From: Bryopsis sp. KO-2023
Taxonomy: Eukaryota; Chlorophyta; Ulvophyceae; Bryopsidales; Bryopsidaceae
Reading direction: 5' to 3'
DNA length: 64,000 nt
Assembly (NCBI GenBank): GCA_030272585.1
Contig: BSYQ01000001.1
Coordinates: forward strand, 744,001 to 808,000
Shown piece by piece: positions 25,701 to 37,356 of this stretch. Below the pieces are notes generated by a model that was not told the DNA's origin, made no database searches, and was given only the letters and a program-made list of their open reading frames with translations. Position 1 is the first letter of the stretch. Each line of letters begins with the position of its first letter. The position numbers and the translations under genes are program-made.

Positions 25701-26867
25701 AGCGACTTAGCTATATGGAGTGGTCCATTGGTGGAGGTGGAGGTGGACGGACAAGCACGAAGTGTTTTTTTTAGGGTCATCCCAATGCATTTATCATTGT
25801 AACAATACTTGAATAGGGAAAAAAATTGCTACAATTTGCATGCTTCCGCTTTCAGAGTTTCAATCTTTCATTGCAAAGAAAGAGAGTGTGTGAGTTCTGT
25901 GGCAATTTAAAAGATATGGGTGGTTGATTCGTGTGAGAAAGACGCATTAATGCAAATATTTGTGTGAAAATAGGTGTACGTTAGAAAAGATACAGGGAAC
26001 AATTCAATGTGGAAGCAAATAAAGATCATAAGCTGTCTCTTTGCTTGCTCTTATCTATTGTATTATCTGAAGTTCGCACGCTTTGAGCGTTATTTCAACA
26101 GGTCCAATTGACATTTCAATTTGGTAGTTGAACTCGCAAGACTCCAACTCTGTTTTTTTACTTCATCTGGCGACTGTGTTGGGTTTTGGGGGACACCCTG
26201 CACCTTCAGTGGTCAGTCAGCTTGACACAAACAAGTCGATATTTCACATATGTGAATATTCATCAAGGCCACATGAATTATAACACTCAAAACCAAGAGG
26301 GGTTAACGGGCGTTTTACCAGGTCCGCGAACCCTTCCTCCTCAAGACTCCACGTTCGTTGGATCGCCATTCGTTCTAGCTCAATCCCAGCATTCTTTTCC
26401 ACCCAGCAACTGACTACCATCCCCCCAAAAATACGGACTCGCCGCAAAAATCACCACTACAGCTATATGGCCTGACTACAACTGATGTCAAGAAAGAGCG
26501 TCTGGGATCGTGTTTTCCTTCCGAGTCGTTGCTTTGTTTCGTAGCGTTGCTCCCAGCCGTTGTGTTTTGCAACCGATTGCAATTCCTTTAACCGGGTTCG
26601 AAATATATGTGTAAGGTTGTGCGCCTCCCGTCTAACAAACATAAGACCCCTCCCCCTGTAAACACACGGTACATCTATGCGTTATCATTCATATCCAGAC
26701 AAATGCTTTCGGAGTGGGCAAGCTCAAGTCAACTTTTGAAACGATGCTACAATTCTAGGCGATGGGTGTTGATTGTTCGTTCAATATTACACGATCCATC
26801 TAGTGCATTTTAATACGTTTGTTATCGCTTTCCGCAAGACAAACTTTGTACTATATGGGTTGCTGCT
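25701..26867. other. Intergenic region, convergent 3' flanks
   Basis: The first part (to about 26050) is the 3' flank of the secreted-protein gene and is G-rich, including TGGTGGAGGTGGAGGTGGACG at about 25731. The last part (26600-26867) is the 3' flank of the minus-strand gene and is C/A-rich. Short open frames between them have no recognisable content. Confidence 0.4.
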
Positions 26868-27680
26868 TCATGGAGATATTGCACGGTAAAACACATTGTG
26901 GAATTGACAACGTTGAGAATTGGTTGGGTCAAAGGCCCGCTTTTTCACCCACCTGGCCGCAGTTTTACTCAACATCCGCTTCTTTCCTGGAGATAGCTCG
27001 ACTCCCTTTGCCCCACCCTCTACCGAGTTGTCAGCGATCAGCTGGTTCCCTTCATCGATATCGTCGAGCGCATCCTCAGCAAAATTTCTCGCGAAACCAG
27101 ACATCAACCTTCCAAGAAAACACAGCGTTTCCCAGCACGCCTCTTGTCGGATTGATGCTGCAACAGCGGCAGATCTTTCCCAGAGTCCCAACCGCAGCTC
27201 CCTCAAGACAAACTCGTCTTCAAAAAGAGTTGAGAGGTTGTACAGCGCCCGGTTAATCCGTCCTAGATCGTCTGGCCAGGGCCAGGACTGCTTGCGAACC
27301 CTTGGAGAACTCATCATACTGTCCCGCGTTATCAGCTCGATTAGACAATCTGCAACCGGAGCCAGCGCCCTCTCGAGCTTCTTGTCTCCCTTTTCGGCTC
27401 GAAGGATGGCCTGAGCCATAGCGCGCAGGCCACGGTGTATGGTCGGCACATGCATTTCGACGCTGTCATCATCGCCGCCGTTTGTGGAGCTCCCGTCAGA
27501 ACTAGAATCGCTGGAGGATAGAGCGTCCTGATCAATAGATCGCTCATCATCAAGGCTTCCCTGGTCAACAATAAGATGACTGGCATCGATTCCCACGAGA
27601 GAGACAGCGTTCCGCCAACGCTCCTTGGGGGCCATCCACGCCACGACCGATTGAAACATGAACTTCAGCAATTCCCACAT
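26868..27680 (-). CDS. Hypothetical intronless protein
   Basis: A single open frame of up to 271 codons with no visible intron, unlike its intron-rich neighbours. I do not recognise the family. It has a mildly hydrophobic start (MWELLKFMFQSVVAWMAPKE), an acidic serine-rich linker (residues about 48-70, SSSDSSSDGSS), a helical body with Trp- and Arg-rich stretches, and a basic C-terminal segment (GKKRMLSKTAARWVKKRAF). No membrane helix or enzyme motif is evident. A TATAAATA box at 27695-27688 sits only 8 bases before the first ATG, so transcription may begin past it; translation would then start at 27659 or 27635 (MAPKERWRN). CpG-rich and even composition argue for real coding. It may be a lineage-specific gene or a retrocopy. 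Confidence 0.55.
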   Translation of the reverse strand: MWELLKFMFQSVVAWMAPKERWRNAVSLVGIDASHLIVDQGSLDDERSIDQDALSSSDSSSDGSSTNGGDDDSVEMHVPTIHRGLRAMAQAILRAEKGDKKLERALAPVADCLIELITRDSMMSSPRVRKQSWPWPDDLGRINRALYNLSTLFEDEFVLRELRLGLWERSAAVAASIRQEACWETLCFLGRLMSGFARNFAEDALDDIDEGNQLIADNSVEGGAKGVELSPGKKRMLSKTAARWVKKRAFDPTNSQRCQFHNVFYRAISP

Positions 27681-27687
27681 GCGCACG

Positions 27688-27695
27688 TATTTATA
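27688..27695 (-). promoter_or_regulatory. TATA box
   Basis: A consensus TATAAATA reads on the minus strand directly ahead of the intronless gene. The usual 25-30 base spacing to the transcription start would put the start near 27663, downstream of the first ATG, which favours one of the next two in-frame ATGs. Confidence 0.45.
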
Positions 27696-28249
27696 CAAGG
27701 CTGTGTGTAGCTGTTTGTTAATACACCGACTGGTAGGTACGAAACGCTGTCCAAGAGTTCTGGCATAACATTGCAGCTAGGACTGGAGTCGCTGGTAACC
27801 GTAACTGAGAGCGGCTTCACGTGAGGAAAACTGTTGTGGTCAACGGCTCGGAACACACGTAGAACTGCCAACTGCTGAAACATCGATACGACTCGCAAGG
27901 GAAATCAAAACGCAAACGTGCAGGCGTTATTTGTGAGCTGAAACCGAAAGTAAGGGGGAGCCCATATATATGGGCTGGATTGAATCACTTCATTTGTTCG
28001 CGTTCTTTTTCCTTGAGACAGGAAGAAAACAGGGAAATGGCCAAGCTGCCATCATCATCAGTTGGAACAACCCATCTCCCGAGTCCCAACGATTTTACAC
28101 ATTCCATTTATCAACCCTCCTATGCTATGAACCCATTTCCAACCTTTCATGACAACAACCATTTAACGTCTACATCAATCGGCCCCAAAGAAAAAACACC
28201 CATTCATTGCAAGTAATAAAACAAAGAGCTGAAGATTGAACTGAGATCA
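27696..28249. other. Intergenic region, promoter of intronless gene and 3' flank of Rtt106-like gene
   Basis: The left part holds the promoter side of the intronless minus-strand gene. The right part (28030-28249) is C/A-rich on the plus strand, as are the 3' flanks of other minus-strand genes here. No gene is seen. Confidence 0.4.
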
Positions 28250-30957
28250 TCAGCCAGCTCCAGACGAACCACCACCACCACCGCTGCCACCACCACCAAA
28301 GCCTTGATCTCGTTTCGTTGATTTCTTTGGCCGCGTGGTCAGTTCTTCCTCATGCATCCATTTAGCAAGAGCGGCAACTGGGATATCGTCTTCGCTCACC
28401 AGCTCCACGTCACTATCATCATCATCTTCTTCATCAACATCGCTGTCGTACCCTTCCCCTGTTCCATCAGCAAACACAGAGGAAAAATTGGCCAGGCTCC
28501 ATATATGTCTCAACACAATACGTGGCCAATCACCAAAGTTTGAGAAAGTTTGGTTCAACATCTACAAAGAAAACGATGATTAACAGCACCAGTGCTGAGG
28601 GACTTGTTATTCCCTCACCGGAAGCACCCCTTTTCCTTTTTGCTCCAGAAGCACCGACATCGGCATCTTCATCAGAATTACTGTCATCGGGGTTAAAATC
28701 TGAGTCATCATCTTCATCATCATCTTCATCGTCCAGTCTGGACTCACTTGCCCCAGATTCTTTCCTACCTGATCTCTCTTCTTCTGGAGGACCCACCTAA
28801 ACAACAGTGAGAAAAAAAACCCTCATCAACATGATAACCAGTCATGAAATCAGGGCTAGCCATGGAAAACACGATGATTATTATGGAACGCATGGATGGA
28901 ATGACGAAAAAATGCGGAGATTGAGTGCTGTGGGACCAGATATCGATAATCTAACTAGCAACTGTGTCGCTTCACCTTGATCTTTCTTTCTTCACAGTAA
29001 GCCATCAATGAAGGAAGTTCCCCGCATCCAATCTGCTGGAATTGGATCATGTTTCCGTCCGAAGTGTGAATGAACAAATCAAAAGTCGAGGAGCCCCCTC
29101 CTGCTCTGTTCGGTTCGATCGCTTTTATGTCCGAGTGTTTGATTATCATGGGAGGCCTCTCCACGAAACACACAGCAGAATCGAGCGGAAACATCCAGCC
29201 TTGGCTTACTCGCATGACAGCAGACACCGCTTTATGACCCGCAGAGGATTGGAACTTTCCGGGGCCGACCATCGATGATATCGAAACACCCATTTTAGTC
29301 AGGGATTGGAACAGAACGATCGATGTGTTTCCTGAGATGATCAGTTTCGTGTCGGAGGGGTCTGGGATGCTGATCTTTGCAGATCGATCCATCGATATCA
29401 GAACGGCTGGTAGTTTTTGCTTTCCAGTCATGACTGTAGCCTCCCTGCAAACCAAACGCCCTTCTGTCACTCCGAAAGTGGAGCAAATCAACCCGAACTT
29501 CTTTTCGAGGCATCAAGTTGCTTAATCGCAATGCAATCGAACAGCTTTGATGAAACTTGGTGTCAAGTCTGCTGGTGCTGATGTTTATTGCGCTCCAAAG
29601 AGTGCAACCAAAAAAACACATATTTGCATATGGAAGCATATGGCATGTCGATCGATGTTCCAATGACTATATTTGAACAAACTTGATGAAATGCGTTGGA
29701 CTCACTTTGTCATCGACAAAACCATATAAACCTTCTCTGCTTTGTGTGGGACGCCTTCAATCACCTGCGAAAAAAAAAAAGCAAGGAAACCAGCAGGTTA
29801 TTTTCACTTCCCAAAACGCCCTCCACAGATTCCTACACAAAACATCGGCTAGTTACGATTCTCTTCAACCTGGAAACTGCAGGTGAAAAGATAGTTAGTT
29901 ACAAAAGGTCATATCAATTTCGGTACAACCCTAAATTCGAATTCCTTTTTCTGCGTGATTCTATCAAACTGCTCTTCTTGTTGGTTACCTACCGCGATAT
30001 CCATGATGGCATCATAAGGCACAACTGTGTTTGCTTTTCCTTTCAACACCAGCGCATTCTTGGTGAAAATTAAATCCGCCTTTCCCCTGCATCAAGGGTT
30101 TGCACAGTTTTGCTTCAGCTAAAATCGGGTGTTATTTACCAGACATCGTATTAACCATCCTACTAGCCTAATCAAATTTTCTTGAGAAAAGAACAAGCAA
30201 CTTCCATCCATTCATACCAGATTCGAATATATCCCCACGTTGTCATTTCCGTTTAATTCTATTTCATAACCCGCGTTCAACATTCTAAATAATTATCGGT
30301 TTACCTAAAAGAGTTTCTAGCTTTTAATTCATTACCTTGGCACAACGGATGATATGTCCTTAATAGTACTCAATGCATCGATTTCCTCATTGCTTTTCAC
30401 AACCCCAGAACCATTTGCTGCTCCTGAAAAACGATACATGCAAATATTGGTATTCAAAACAAAAGAGCCCTCCCTAATCACTCCCACTTTGAAAACCCCC
30501 AAAGATTTATCCAAACCCAATAGTAAGGTTCATACAGCCCAAAGAAACATAAATAATGAAATAGTCTCTGGACCCCACAAATAATGAACATGCAAGTCGT
30601 CGCCTTGTCCATCCCAACCCCTATTCAATGTGACTAATCTCAAACCATCCCTCTTCAAGAATTTCAGGGGCAAAACAGAAGCTCATTCTCCTTTCGAAAT
30701 TGAAACATCCACCCTGGCTCTAATGCACAACACAGGCACATTCACGGCCCCCCTTTTTCCATTTGAAACCAAAATCCTGTCCTGCGTTATGCAGAAAAAC
30801 GTGGATATCTACCTGCCGCGACTGTCCGTAATAGAGCCAGCAAGGGAGTCGATATTCTATCGCTGACACCCGGAGCACTCTTTTCCTCCTTATCCAAGGC
30901 GTCCAACACTTCTTTGCCGCCTTCGTATTGCCCTGCGAGCTTTCTGAACTCTTCCAT
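28250..30957 (-). CDS. Rtt106-like histone chaperone (double PH domain)
   Basis: Rtt106 family proteins bind histone H3-H4 and deposit it behind replication forks. Exon 1 (30957-30814) encodes a helical segment starting MEEFRKLAGQYEGGKEVLDA, the place of the dimerisation domain. Exon 2 (about 30405-30335) gives NGSGVVKSNEEIDALSTIKD. Exons 3-4 (about 30090-29998 and 29768-29703) give KADLIFTKNALVLKGKA and VIEGVPHKAEKVYMVLSM, the first PH domain. Exon 5 (about 29448-28980) continues GKQKLPAVLISM and holds the second, Rtt106-type PH domain: GWMFPLDSAVCFVERPPMII, STFDLFIHTSDG, then LPSLMAYCEERKIKVK. The C-terminal exons are very acidic (DDEDDDEDDDSDFNPDDSN) and end in a Gly-rich tail. The phases of exons 1-5 agree. 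SSRP1/Pob3 of FACT has a related PH pair and acidic tail, but it has a much longer N-terminal part and, in plants and animals, an HMG box; the short helical N-terminus favours Rtt106. About 430 residues. Confidence 0.78.
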
Positions 30958-31346
30958 ACCGCAAGGGGCAACCTCCACCAATTGAGTCGCAAACAGCCAC
31001 GAAAAAAGAAACCGTGGGGGAAAAACACAAAAGTTCGGATGATGTGAAGGATATTTTCGCGACCAGCAAATCGAATTCCACGAAGTTGCCACGAGTAAAT
31101 TCCTGCTTTCTCCGTACGCATGGATTAGTAATAGAGCGCTCGATACAAGAAACCGCGCTTGCGAGCTTCCTATCGTGTAAAATTTTTTTAAAAGAAGAAA
31201 AAAAAAGAAGTGCCTAGTCGTCGCCACAAGTTTTGTACCAGTATATTATACACCAGTCAAACGCGAAAACAGGAAGTTTAACTAGGACGAGTGTTCTGTT
31301 TATTTGATTCGGTTTCGTTCTCGATCTCGATAGAAAGGGAGGCGGG
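30958..31346. promoter_or_regulatory. Divergent promoter, Rtt106-like / BRO1
   Basis: The two start codons lie 389 bases apart and diverge, so both promoters are here. A poly-T/poly-A patch is at 31180-31206. A possible TATA-like TATATTATACACC lies near 31240, about 100 bases before the BRO1 start. Confidence 0.45.
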
Positions 31347-33448
31347 ATGGAGGACCTGATATTCCATACGCACTTGTTTATTTTTCCGTTGAAGAGCGCA
31401 CAGGGCGGGACGACGCCGATTGACTTTCAACAGCAAGCGTCGAACCTCGGCATCAGCACCAAACAAACCGAACCGTTCTTCAAAGCGCTGTCGGAAACTC
31501 GGTCCGCATTGCTGGGTTTTCTGGAAAACGCCGACACCACACAGGACAGCGTGAATTCCGCGCTGACGTCCTATCTATCCAAACTGAACCATCTTTTGAT
31601 CCCTTCGGCGAACGCCGACGTCGAGGCGGGGACGTCACCAGACGCATCCGACTTGAATCACGTGTTCAGGTTCGAATGGAGGTCGGGTTTGGGGAACGAG
31701 AGTGGAGCCGTGGCTTCTTCGGACGTTCGCTACGAAATTGTATCGATATTGTTGAGCGTCGCTTTGTGGAAAGCTAGAAAGGCGGCAGAGTCCTGCACGA
31801 AGGCTGCTGGGGTCCGTCCCACAGCAACGGAAATTTCTCAAGTGAGTATTAGTCATGATTTTTCGAGGAGGTGATCGGAAAGTATATACAAGCGAGAATG
31901 ATAACGGAAATCGACCGGAGTAGATTTGATGTTTATCGGTTTATCGAAGTGTGACCTCACTCATTCACTTCAAAAAAAGAAACATGAAACACAATGGATA
32001 AAAAACCAAGAGAAACCTATCAGATTGATGAAATTAATAATAAAATAAACAGCAATCACAGAGAAACATTGGATTGCATGCAAAGTTTTTTTCTTGATCG
32101 GTGATTGCACATTGGAAAGAAACATCCACTATGTTTTTTTGAATGTTTTTTTTGAAGTTGCTTTTACAAGGTTTTTGCGATCCTGTAGGCATACAAATGG
32201 TACCAAGAAGCAGCTGGCCTCATTTCTCACACATTGAAAGTAATTCCTCATTTGCAAGACTGCCCTTCGCTGGATTGCAATCGAAGCATATTGGAGGGGC
32301 TGCTGAAAGCCCTGCTCGCAGAAGCCGAGGTGAAGAAAGCCAATCTTTGGTTTACAATACATACATATTAAAGGATTCTTTTACGAGCAGGGGTTGGAAG
32401 CTAGCCATAATAAACGAAAAAATGTCTTGTGTTTGCATCCATGTTTCTACGTATGCTCAACTCAGTGATCTGCGCATATACTTGCACGTAGTGAATTTTC
32501 TTTTGAAAATTTTCAACAGGAAAGCTGACATTTGTTCTATTTTCCTTTGCTCAGGGCCTCACTGTTTTGCGAGCCGCCACGAAAAGAAGTTCAACATCAT
32601 TGATAGCCAGCTTAGCCCTGGATGTTCACCAACTCTATGAGTCGGCCTCTTCAATGCAAACCCCTGGGGAGACCTGCCATAAGAAATTCATCGCTTACCT
32701 GCACTACAAATCGGAGTGTTTCAAAGCTTATGCCCTCATTTTTCACGCGAATGCTCGCCTGGAAGAAATGGCTGGTGGGGATGCAATGAGGCTGGCCCAA
32801 GAAAGCAAAACGGTGTTCGAAGGGGCATGTACATTAGGAAACGCGTATGATTCATTCAGCCCTGCGACATCATTTGGATTGCGGTCGGAATTTCAGTCTG
32901 ACCTGGAGAGGACGATCACGGAATCCACTGCGAAGGCAGAGAAAGACAATCATGGGGTGTATTTGCAGCAAATGCCGGAGCTCCTTCCAGAAATGCCAGA
33001 ATCGAAGCGATTAGTCAAGCAGGAGGAGTTTGTGTTCCCCCCACCGGACTCCACTATCAGCAGAGATGGCTTTGCTAAGGTGGACTGGAAAACATCAACC
33101 GAGGGTAAGGTCACACCCGGCTATGAGATCGTCAAAGGCACAGAAGCAGGGGCTGGAAAAACAGAGGAGGGGGGAGATGCCTCCAGTTCGCCAAAGCCAG
33201 CTGCTTGGTGGAGATGGCTGATAGTGTTTTTGACCATTCCTCTGCTGGCTGTGGTAACTCTCCTGGGAGTGATCGTGTGGATTGTGCTGCTCCCCGTGAA
33301 GTTCATTTGCTGTCCAATCGGTTGTGCTGCTCAAATGCTGTGGAATGTCGTGGAATGGTTGATAAAAGCACCATTACGGGTGGCGATGTGGGCATCTGGG
33401 AAGCCTTGGAAACCAGAGAGTGTCCCACAAGCTCCTCCTGCTTCATGA
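31347..33448 (+). CDS. BRO1-domain protein with C-terminal hydrophobic anchor
   Basis: BRO1 domains bind ESCRT-III (CHMP4/Snf7) on endosomes. Three exons: 31347 to about 31842, about 32189-32331 and about 32555-33448 (TGA). The start MEDLIFHTHLFIFPLKSA carries the usual N-terminal strand of the domain. VALWKARKAAES and AYKWYQEAAGLISH form the central helical-repeat part, and LLAEAE sits where the family has LAQAQE. The third exon runs from GLTVLRAATKRSSTS through YLHYKSECFKAYALIFHANA. After a Pro/Gly/Ser linker (about 33050-33200), the C-terminus has a long hydrophobic segment (WWRWLIVFLTIPLLAVVTLL, then VIVWIVLLPVKFICC) and an amphipathic tail with Cys and Trp. Animal Alix ends in a Pro-rich region instead; plant and algal BRO1-like proteins are short like this. 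The membrane anchor is unusual. About 510 residues. Confidence 0.85.
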
Positions 33449-34181
33449 AATAGCTAATTCTTGGTCATTAATAGTTAAGGGAACTATCAAGAGTATTGAA
33501 GAGGTTTTTTGGGGGAGGTGAGGCACCATCACCACCACCCATCCACAGGGATGTGGAAACTGATCGTGAATCTAGGGTTGTGTATGTCATGGGGTTTGAT
33601 CAAGATATAATGCCGTGTCGGTTAGGTACGGGCAGCTGGGGTTTTCAAGACGTCGTAGAAATGCAAGTTGAAGGAGGTTGTAGGGGTGATATGTATGTAA
33701 AAAATTATTTGAGTTTGAATAATTAAACTTGGAATTTAATGTGCCAATGTGTTAAGCAACGCAGATATCTTAGAATTCGTTGATGGGTGGCTGCAAGGCA
33801 GTTCAATATACCCAGTACCAAATGCAGCCCAGATTGGAGGAAAAACAAAGTCTGATGGTGGTTTTCTGTGGCCATCCACTGAGTCCCAGAGTAGCTGCAT
33901 CATTGGCAAGCAATGGCATTTTTTATTCTGTACCGTATCTTCTGCAGGTTGGCTATGCTTTGCTCCAACTGCAAACCTGTTGGAGTCTGAAGCCTGTAGT
34001 CAGTCTAACTGCACTACCTTAATCTGCAACAAACTGCTGGATCCCCCAAAATCCTGAGTGCTGGATCACTCTCGTCTTCAACGAGCTCGCAGTCATAAAA
34101 AAACAACAAAATGATAGAAATGGCAAAAATGGCGGCGCGTTACACAGCATCACGCTGTTACTCCCGACTGTTAAAAAGCAG
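33449..34181. other. Intergenic region, BRO1 3' flank and AATF promoter
   Basis: The first 150 bases are G-rich with a T6-G5 junction at about 33506-33516. Open frames here show no recognisable protein. The last 100 bases, with GGCGGCGCG near 34132, are probably the AATF promoter and 5' UTR. Confidence 0.4.
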
Positions 34182-34217
34182 ATGCCTCCCTACAAGAATT
34201 CCCATGAGCAGGCAAAA

Positions 34218-36698
34218 ATGGTGAAGCGAAAAACTTTGGCAGAAGAGGTCGCAGAGCTCACTCAAGTTGGGACAGCCGACGGTAAGAGGTCGCCTGCTTT
34301 TAGAATTTGGAAACTGTTTCGGTGTATGGCCTGCGCACTTGGTTCAGAATTTCTGAACGACCTATTCTTTCTGTTCACCTCCAGAAGCCCACTACGAAGA
34401 TGAGCTTGACGCGGACCCCAAGCTGGTGGGCTCTGATGGGGAAGATTCTGAAGGCGTTCAAGACGCTCCTGCCAAGTGAGTGCTGAAGCCAGAATCAGCT
34501 GAAAGATTCTTTCATTTCTTTGGAGAAACAAAATTGAAACTGTACTGGATGTTAATTTCTAATCTCCGAATGTAATCCTCAAGCTTGATTCCTGCGATCA
34601 CTCAGAATTTTGTAAATTTTACCTCTTTGGAATGGATCTTTTTCTGGAGTTTTTGTTCGGTTCCATCAGTGTTTCATCAATTCTTCTGGCTGTGTTGCTC
34701 AATATCAATAACGTGCATCCAGGGGCAAGGGAAGCAGACATCTTTCCTTGAAAGCTGATATTGTGATGAACGGAAAGGAATACGCTGGGAAAAAATCATC
34801 GAGAGCTTCGATATTTGAGCAAAGGAGCGATTCAGATTCTGAATCAGAAAGCTCTGACATTGGAAATCTGGAGGAGATAGAGGAGATGGAAGAGGATGGA
34901 AATCAATTGAACGAAAATGGAGTTGGTGGTAGTGGATCAGATGGTGGCGATATTTCTGGGCATTCGATGGGGGATTTGGAGTCTCTTTCAGAAGAAGATG
35001 GAGTGGATGGTGCTCCTGAAACACTGAATGCTGAGGATGATTTGGATTTGGAGTTCAACCAGCTGCAGTCGGAGGACCCATGTGGCGTCAGCAGCATCCG
35101 GCAAAGGGCGATCGCAGACAGAGAAAAGGGGACAGCGGTTCAAAAGCAAAAAAAGAACTGGGAGAGATGGCTGGGGATTCGAATCATGCTGCAAAAATGC
35201 TTGGATGGGGCGAACCGGATGCCGAGTTTACAAGGGCTCCATGAAAAAGACGATAGCGATTTGGGAAAAAGGTAATTAATTTAATTAAATTGCGCTTTTT
35301 TTTCCAATATCGGAAAACACATGTACTCACAAGGATTAGTCATCTCTGCAATGTGCATTCGTGAACCCTACGAATTTCGAAGGAGAATATTGTGGGCGGG
35401 AATGCAGGGGGGAAATCCTTTTTTGCTGCACTAATTGTCGCATATTAGCGAGAAACTCGGATAAGAATCGCCCCCAACACACTATTCTTCTTTTCTTCCT
35501 TTTCAGTTTCTGTGGATCTCTGGCGTTTTAATTGAAGCTGTGATATCTGTCATCCTTTCAGCATTCAATCAACTCGGGAATCAGCCTGGGCAACCATGAG
35601 GGAACTCCTCGCCCTGCAAACAGAAGTGGTACAATCAACCCCACAGATTCCATCCAGAAAACGGAGGCGTATCGAAGAGCAAGAAAATGGACGAAACCAT
35701 TTGGACACCCTGTGGGAAGATATCGATGCCGAATTCAATGCTTTTTCGGATTTCCGGGATGTATCGCTGGATCGATATCACCGACAAGCGATGCTCCAGT
35801 CGGGAGCAGCCCAGCGGTCTTCCCTTAAAATTCTGCAGCAAGGTGTATCTGCCCAGGTGTGATTTTGCACTTCAGCTCTAAGCTGTCGACCTTTTCTATT
35901 CCCCAAAACTTTGCCACTGTGGAGTGAACCCCTAACAGGGAGGCCCTTCCGATTGGACAAATATGATGCCATAATGGAGGGGCACATTCTTGAGTGATGC
36001 TGTCCAAGAGTTGCACAAGGTTTTACTTTGACCGTGAAGTGGAAATTTTGCCAGGTGTCAGCATTGCTTCGAGCTCCACATCGGCTGGTGGCAAGGTCTC
36101 GACTGCCGTTGGCCAAAGTTGAAACCAATGATGGACCTGGTGCTGAGGAAGAAAATGGAGAAGAAGGAGTCACACAGAAAAGGGATCCCGAAACCTACGA
36201 TGACTCACAGTTCTACCAACAGCTCTTGAAAGAGTTTCTGGAGGGGAAGGGTATGGGGTCGGTTGCTATCGATGCTGCTGTCAAGGTACGGCAGTGATTT
36301 TTCCGATTGTTAAATCTGTATTTCCAATCAAACATGCGATTTTTCTGACAATGCTTGCAAATTAACCTCCCCCTCCCTCATTTTCCTCCAAAGTTCATGC
36401 TTCTCCATTTAGATAAGTAAGCAATCAATGCACTGACATCCCCTGTCTGGAATCGTCGGCTTTTTCGATTTATAAAAAGAGTCTACAAGGGGTTGATAAA
36501 AATGCATTTTTGCTTGTGTGTGGTTATGTCTGACAGAAACAACGGAAGAAGCATGGTCGAAAACATCAACCATGTAAAGACCGGATGTTGAGATACACAG
36601 TGCATGAAAAACTGGTGAATTTCATGACACCGGTCGATTTCGAGCCTCCTGCGATTGCAACTCAAATGTTTCGGAATCTGTTTGGACACAGAGGATGA
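34218..36698 (+). CDS. AATF: AATF/TRAUB (Bfr2) ribosome-biogenesis factor
   Basis: Bfr2/AATF is a nucleolar part of the SSU processome; animal AATF also has transcription roles. Six exons: 34218-34280, about 34385-34474, about 34724-35271, about 35562-35857, about 36054-36285 and about 36541-36698 (TGA). The first exon encodes a short Lys-rich start (MVKRKTLAEEVAELTQ); an in-frame ATG at 34182 is the alternative. EAHYEDELDADPKLVG follows, then a long acidic Ser/Asp/Glu region (SDSDSESESSDIGNLEEIEE). The AATF leucine-zipper-like part includes RWLGIRIMLQKCLDGANRMP. MRELLALQTEV and FYQQLLKEFLEGKG belong to the middle and TRAUB domains. The last exon has the diagnostic C-terminal motif DRMLRYTVHEKLVNFM and ends MFRNLFGHRG. 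It stands upstream of RPT5 in the same direction, but with 657 bases between them. Confidence 0.9.
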
Positions 36699-37356
36699 AG
36701 CATCTTCAGGGGCAGTTTTTGATTTCATTGTCACTTGTAAAGAAGCCCCGGGTGTGGATTGGTTCTCAAGGCCAACTTGAAAGAATTGAGGGGACTGGCT
36801 GCATATAGACCATTTGATGTGTTTTTTTGCCTGATAATGTAACATTCAGGCAGGTCGTTTGTGGGTGGCTTGCCTGAAACCATTTCTTGTCCTCCACATA
36901 TTTCTCATAGTTTTGGAGGGATTCTCTAGAGAGATAAAGAAACCTGTTCAGCTGCTTACCTGGAATGCCCATATGTTTGGGTGGGGAAGAAATGGGTTAT
37001 CCAACTGACATCCCAAGTATTATCGATTCCAAAATATATATATACAAGCCACAGATTCCGAGATTCCTTCTCTTTTTTTTCCATCCTCAAGCTACCCCCT
37101 CCTTACTACTTACTTTTTTCGAAAGTAATTAGTAACACTGACATAAGCCGGCAGGGAGACGGGGCGTACCTGGCGCAGGCACGTGATTTGCCAGCTTACG
37201 AAATCAAGTTCAGTCAGTATTCCACCAGAAGTTGGTTTCGCTTCTGTTGAAAGTGTCAAGGGAAAAAGAAAAGGGCAAAGGGGAACCCAGCTCGCACAAG
37301 CGTCTTGGATATAGTTTTATTGCTCGACTTACTTGAGTTTCGGTGGGGCGCTAGCC
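36699..37356. other. Intergenic region, AATF 3' flank and RPT5 promoter
   Basis: The left part is the AATF 3' flank. A short TA-repeat (ATATATATATACA) is at about 37034-37046. CpG-rich sequence from 37145 to 37356 is the likely RPT5 promoter and 5' UTR. No gene is seen in the open frames crossing it. Confidence 0.4.

Noticed and set aside
26585-26605. tRNA B-box-like GGGTTCGAAA
   Set aside because: No A box, no acceptor-stem pairing, and the B box lacks its closing CC. The same holds for a minus-strand GGTTCGAAC in E2F intron 1 near 60670.
28250-30957. FACT subunit SSRP1/Pob3 as the identity of the PH-domain gene
   Set aside because: The acidic tail and PH domain fit, but the N-terminal exon is a short helical segment and not a Pob3-N domain, and there is no HMG box. 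Rtt106-like fits better, though not beyond doubt.
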